A DNA stretch of 64,000 nucleotides. Origin: Mytilus edulis (lineage: Eukaryota > Mollusca > Bivalvia > Mytilida > Mytilidae). Location: assembly GCF_963676685.1 (NCBI RefSeq), contig NC_092346.1:26053133-26117132 (forward strand), given 5' to 3'. The position numbers and the translations under genes were made by a program. Shown here piece by piece: positions 59,701 through 64,000 of the stretch (positions are counted from its first letter, which is position 1; every line of letters starts with the position of its first letter). Below the pieces are notes generated by a model, which saw only the letters and a list, made by a program, of their open reading frames with translations, did no database searches and was not told where the DNA came from.

Positions 59701-60701
59701 GATGACACAAAAATAGATAGTGTTTGTCAGTTTCTGATGATTTCTTTTCATTCATGACCTTGTAAGGTCACGACAGTCTTATAAATTCGGGAATACAGTA
59801 AGATGGAAAATTAAAAATTAAAATTCTAGACAGGAAATACTTGTGTCTAGTCTCTGGTGCAATCTCTTTTTAAAAGGTTTTCATGTAAATATCCAAGTAC
59901 ATCACATGCCTCAGTTATTAATGATAATATTTAAGCATACCACCAAAAGCAGGCTTATCCTGTACATTTATATATGATCATAATGAAACCAAACATTTTC
60001 ATGCCATCAAATTATGCATAATTGGATTTGTATGGTGTTAAAAATATTGTTAAGTTTACTTGATATGTGGTTAAGCTGTCAACATATAGGTATATAAATA
60101 TAGGTTACTCCTGAAGAGGGAGGACAATCCATCTCAAATGGGAGTCAGATATATAATTAAATTTATAAGTAATCCTCCGAAAGTTTAAGTGTGAATATTT
60201 TGAAAGATTGGTAATTCGCTTAGACCCAGTCACCTTGACAAATCTCAAACGGGAGTCTGATGTATAATTAAATTTATAAGTAATCCTTGAAAATTTTCAT
60301 GTGAATATTTAGAAAGATGGGTATTTAGCTTAGACTACATGTAAGTCACCTTGGCAAAATTCAGAGCCAAATATCTTAAGCTTATATACAATCTATGACA
60401 AGTATCTTGTTGAATGTTTTTGTTTGTACCATTTTATTTAAATTAAATTTATTTAAAAATATCTTAAAACAAACATTCAAAGTTTTGATACAATAAGTGT
60501 GGACACTATAACATACCTGGTTGTTTTATTTGATAGTATTCAAGCTTCTACTTTTAGTTCCTAGATTTACCTTTTGTGTTTTTACAGGACCCAGAAACAA
60601 GTACAGATGACTGGGGTCTGGTGGATGAATGTGGTCAGAGGTACCTCCTACCCAAGACCATGCTGTTTATGGGAAGGGAGGAGTGTGATATAGTTGTCCA
60701 G
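44706..60701 (+). CDS. CEP170: CEP170 orthologue, 5' end with FHA domain (3'-partial)
   Basis: CEP170 is a microtubule-binding protein of centriole subdistal appendages with an N-terminal FHA domain. The exon 60588-60701 encodes DDWGLVDECGQRYLLPKTML and FMGREECDIVVQ, which matches the human N-terminus (WFLVSSGGTRHRLPREM, FVGRDDCELMLQ). The GRE arginine is the FHA phosphopeptide contact. The human exon also ends after this Gln. The next FHA part (SVDKQHAVI in human) is not found up to 64000, so the gene continues beyond the window. Proposed exon 1 is ATGACATCG at 44706-44714 before GTAAGA, which joins in phase 0 after a 15.9-kb intron. The FHA exon is firm; exon 1 is inferred. Confidence 0.8.
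45500..45615. repeat. Remnant of the 'cagtggcggat' MITE family
   Basis: ccagtggcggatcatggg begins at about 45502, and gctggatctgcccctcc closes it near 45603. It is more diverged than the copy at 15201. Confidence 0.5.
45630..46880 (+). repeat. Interspersed repeat with two ~500-bp units and a third partial unit
   Basis: tacaaaaatcttctcctctg occurs at 45682 and 46181. Each unit then has ccaaacttggccacaatc, ccaaccaagatggccgcc, acccgttgttgggttgct and aacatgaccgaaatggtc. The end, gaccaaggtgagcgacac and ggctctttagagcctcta, is at about 46840-46875. ORFs inside are by-products. Confidence 0.85.
51609..52085 (+). repeat. 'cctacgatagtagagg' repeat, long copy
   Basis: It starts cccacctacgatagtaga, then a gtccgtccgt-rich stretch (51660-51712). 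Two subunits beginning caggttaaagtttttggt, about 170 bp apart (51718 and 51887), follow. It ends at ctttggacacattctt. The 88-codon ORF at 51509 is a by-product. Confidence 0.8.
53154..53194. repeat. Perfect 20-bp hairpin with one-base loop
   Basis: tagttgagctgttacatttg at 53154-53173 is exactly mirrored at 53175-53194, with T at 53174 as the only loop base. Confidence 0.95.
57278..57795 (+). repeat. Minisatellite, about eleven units of ~46 bp
   Basis: The unit resembles aaacatggtggcagcagtgg plus cacttcagttcctgttggtt. Units vary in length and sequence (catgtgggatgcagtggc in two, catggtgtcagcagtggc in two), so the array is old and partly homogenised. Confidence 0.9.
57895..58130 (+). repeat. 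Interspersed repeat related to the 'tggacacatt' ended family
   Basis: It starts tgcccccaccataatgta, and ends ggggggatcatctgtgtc and ccatggacacattcccc, like the ends at 4030-4045 and 52055-52080. Confidence 0.6.
60131..60355 (+). repeat. 111-bp tandem duplication
   Basis: atctcaaatgggagtcag at 60131 and atctcaaacgggagtctg at 60242 begin two units that share ataattaaatttataagt, taatcct and gtgaatattt. It lies just upstream of the CEP170 FHA exon. Confidence 0.8.
60588..60701 (+). CDS. CEP170: CEP170 FHA-domain exon
   Basis: It is 38 codons in phase 0, DPETSTDDWGLVDECGQ through FMGREECDIVVQ, between TTTTTACAG and GTAAGA. Confidence 0.88.
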
Positions 60702-63700
60702 GTAAGATTGAGTAGTACATTCTATACAATATAATAATACAGATGGGGATTGCAATAAGAAAAAACAATAAAAAATGAATAACAATGAATAAATACATAA
60801 CTTACACTAAAGACCATAAATATATTAGTTCTTGCCACTGGTGATTTCACGATGGTTTCATTGCTAGATATTGAAATCACATTATGGTGTCGTGGATTGG
60901 TGGTATCTTTATTCTGGTTACCTTATCCTACCTTTCTGACATCCACCCCAGCATATTTTCTCCCTCTTGTGGGGCTATTTTGCAATCAATATGTCATTTC
61001 ATTCCTTCTTCACTCAGTTCATCCAACAAATATTTCGAACACTATTCTCAAAAACAAAAACAAAAACATCCTGCTTTAACAGACACATTTTTATAGTCCC
61101 AAAATATACCTATTGTTGCAGAAAAAAACCCTGAGTATTTAGACACCCTTCTTCATCTGACTTTATTTTCTGGTCCCCCAGTGTGTTGGATTAGGCAAGT
61201 TACACTGTATTTTAAAATACTTGTACATTTCTAGTCTAAAAAAAACAAACTAAAAATCAAATCAACACACAAATTTCATAGATCTAACTTCAGATGATAA
61301 TACTGAATTTGGTTCGAATAAGTTTCAGTGTTTAGGAATTAAAACTTTATGTCTCAATAAACTGACAATAAATTTCAGAAATTTTATAAGCAATATGGTT
61401 TGTCATAAGGATTAACACATTGATGGAATGTTCATTTATAATCTTATATCATGCCTCTAAATGATTGCCAATATTTACACTTTCTTTCAGTTAAAGTGAA
61501 GTTAAATTAGAGTTATTCCCCTTTAAATGATCATATGACCTGACTGTTTTTGTGAATGTAATGTTATGTTTGTGATGGAAACCTGTTCGACCACATGTGC
61601 TATTTAAACCGTTAATATTGTTAAAAAAAATATCGGGAGGATAAATAAGCTAAATATCTGTTGGAAGGAATAAAAAAGTCAAAAATTAAATGTAAGTATG
61701 CTAAGGAATTCATTATATTGATTTTCTTCTTCTATAGTTCCAGGATTTAATCATATAGTCAGAGACCTGAGATATTGGTTTTAAATAAAACATGTTTATT
61801 TTTGCATTTACCTCTGTAACATGTGGAAGTAGAAATGATATTCTTATTGCTTGAGGTCAAGTGACATTATTGTTATGTTATTTGACATTTTTTATCATTG
61901 AAAAACTGTTATACCTACGTATATTTATGGTAGAAAAATTTAAATTAGATGTAAAGTTTAATGACATAAGTAATATCCTACTGTGAAAAAATATTAAGTT
62001 ACTTTGTGTTAACTTTATCTTAGAATGAATGAGCTTAGTATATGTTTGACATAGATTTTGTCTTTTCAAAAAGATTTTTCAATATAAATGTGGGAAAATG
62101 ATCTTTATGATATGTCTTGAAATTTTAAGAGATATACAATGGATATATTTGTACAAACTAAATACAGTTATTTGAGTAAGGTATATATTTTTTTGTGTTC
62201 TGATATCAGAATTCATTTGGACACAAATCATTTTCAAGTAGTAACTTGTATCAAATAAATTATTCCATTCATAAATGGATAGAGATCGTATCAGTTATGG
62301 GATCAAAATTCCTATTTTATTTAGATTGCAAGGTACTTTTAAAGTCGGGAGATTGGAAACTTAAATAAATTTGTGGTTGTTTAGTAAGTTAAATGGTTAA
62401 AATTAAACAGGAAAAATAGACTTTGGTACAAGTCCATATTATATATATATATGAGGGTGGAAATGGGGTATCTGATATGATGATTTATTGTAAATGTTAT
62501 GATGTTTCTGATCATTTGCGAGTTAGGAGCCTCATTAGTTTTTCTTCTTTGGGGAATTCAGTGTTGAATGAAGCTCTTTGATATTCTCTGCTTGATTTAT
62601 AAACTTTCTGTCTAGACATTGAATGATTTAGGGCTTGAAATGTTGTATAGACCTCTGTCTATTACCAAAGATTCTTAAGCACCAGTGAGATGTCTTTTGG
62701 TTTCTTGTGTTGTTGGTTTGTAGGTTTGCTGATTATATGGTATATGCAACACTGTGATCCCCATATTTCCTTTATAATTCACAAATAAAATGTTTTCTAC
62801 AAGTCTCAAAACTGCTCTTAAAAAAGCTAAATGTGTTGTCTCAAAATTTATCATTATTGTCTACTCTATGTATTATAATTGCAGTAACATTGACAGTACG
62901 AGCATTCATGAAAAAGTTGAATGATATCAGGTGCTTTGGGAGAGCTATTTGTTCAAGCCAAATATTCTGAATAAAACTTCTTGGAGTTCTACATGAACCC
63001 AAACCCATCCTGTTAAGAAAAGACTGTATGAAGCCATGTTTCAAGACTAGTAGCCCACAAAGTTTTGACAGAACAATTAAAACGAATGAATTACTATTTA
63101 CAGATACTTCTTTTTTCACACATTTTCAAGAGTGTTCCATTCATATCTTTGAAGTACATGTATAGAAACGTGCATTATGATTCTGTAACCGTCTACCCCA
63201 CCCATTACTACTGTTTGCATAAGACCATGTATTGAAAGAATTTATTTCCTAAGTCAAACTTGTTGGATAAACATACATGGTTTTCACGTTATGTATATGT
63301 ATATATTTATCTTTAAGACCATTTAAATTATTGTCAATTTATTTATCGAGGAAAGTTTTTTATTATTCAAATTAAATAAGCATAAAACATACAAAGGATA
63401 GGTTAAAATAAATGTATTCCATTTAAGCCAGCTTTAAATTTCCATTATGGTCTCTTTGTGCCAAGTAGTTAATGGTGTCAGCGTGATTAAATAGAAGATA
63501 CCTTGAGGAACTGTTCAGAGTATTAACATTTGATTTTAGTATATGAACTTTATATGCAAATATAGAACAGTAATAAAAGCTCTTTTCTTTTGCCTTGGGG
63601 TTTGTTGGTGCATGTATGGATTTTTTGTCATAAATAAATTAACTATATCAATTATACCCCATTTGTTTTGAGATAGAGAATTTTTTTAGGGTCATACTGT

Positions 63701-64000
63701 CTAGTACTACAATATGAATACATGCATGAGATATTTGCCACTGGAGGTTAACCAAACAACAATCATACACCTGGTCAATTTTATTGATCATTTTATTTTT
63801 CATTAACTTTGAAAAACTTCTTTTATTGGATTACTTTGAAAAACTTCTATTATTGGATAATTTCTGTCATATCGTCTAATACTATACATGCTATAAGTAC
63901 ATGTACATGCGTGAGATATTTGCCACGGGAGGCTTAGCCTATGACAATCAATCATTATATTATTTGATCGGTCATTTTCTTTTCCATTTAATTTGACAAG
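60702..64000 (+). other. CEP170: CEP170 intron after the FHA exon
   Basis: No exon continuing the FHA domain was found. Overlapping ORFs at 60852-61096 and a minus ORF at 62841-63119 have no recognisable similarity and AT-rich composition. Confidence 0.5.
63690..63975 (+). repeat. Two copies of the 'gagatatttgccac' repeat family
   Basis: catgcatgagatatttgcca (63722) and catgcgtgagatatttgcca (63906) lie about 180 bp apart, with similar flanks (tgtctagtacta / cgtctaatacta). Related pieces are near 12665-12700 (ggacgttaagcaaccaac) and 54205. Confidence 0.7.

Larger units (their letters stand above)
44715..60587 (+). other. CEP170: Large first intron of CEP170 (inferred)
   Basis: It is AT-rich, without recognisable exons. 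ORFs of up to 111 codons here (for example 56307-56615 and 56846-57181) have AT-rich, non-coding composition. It holds the repeats listed separately at 45630, 51609, 53154, 57278 and 57900. Confidence 0.5.

Noticed and set aside
62841-63119. 92-codon minus ORF
   Set aside because: There is no recognisable similarity and no conserved motif; it is probably chance in intron DNA.
1-64000. tRNA or rRNA genes
   Set aside because: No cloverleaf with good A and B boxes or rRNA core sequence was recognised by eye; the stretch at 15950-16100 is only SINE-like.

Overview
The window is eukaryotic, AT-rich nuclear DNA with multi-exon genes, GT-AG introns and a heavy load of short interspersed repeats. 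The repeat families (one ending in a 'gcgcgtttcgtctac' block, one with 'cggtgtgagccaaggctccg', one with 'cctacgatagtagaggggca') and the protein sequences point to a bivalve mollusc, most likely a mytilid mussel. That assignment rests on recognition, not on a search.

Left part (1-11.2 kb, + strand). The 3' two thirds of a GH65-type collagen-hydroxylysine glucosidase gene (PGGHG/ATHL1 family) occupies 830-6016 in eight exons; its 5' exons lie before the window. The first visible exon carries a recent 132-bp tandem duplication that repeats its own splice acceptor in frame, and one intron has a GC donor. A complete five-exon secreted ependymin-related protein gene follows at 7376-11033, with a perfect 29-bp minisatellite in its second intron.

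Middle part (11.2-27.9 kb). An unrecognised 218-codon single-exon ORF lies on the minus strand at 12794-13450. A frameshifted, intronless B-box/beta-propeller gene lies on the minus strand at 21688-22735. The rest is transposon debris: a decayed Gypsy-type pol (19.4-20.1 kb), a possible BEL/Pao primer-binding site (20.2 kb), a decayed LINE (23.6-25.7 kb) and many short palindromic or terminal-inverted-repeat elements.

Right part (27.9-64 kb). A complete SDCCAG8 orthologue runs on the minus strand from 44453 to 27949. Its 16 coding exons join in perfect phase to give 712 residues, almost exactly the human length. Only 252 bp separate its start codon from a candidate first exon of CEP170 on the plus strand; the FHA-domain exon of CEP170 is at 60588-60701 and the gene continues past the window. 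Human SDCCAG8 and CEP170, both centrosomal/ciliary, are also divergent head-to-head neighbours. The window therefore seems to hold a very old head-to-head gene pair with a compact shared promoter (an ETS site and two opposed CCAAT boxes). This is the main finding. The 15.9-kb first intron of CEP170 is filled with minisatellites and interspersed repeats.
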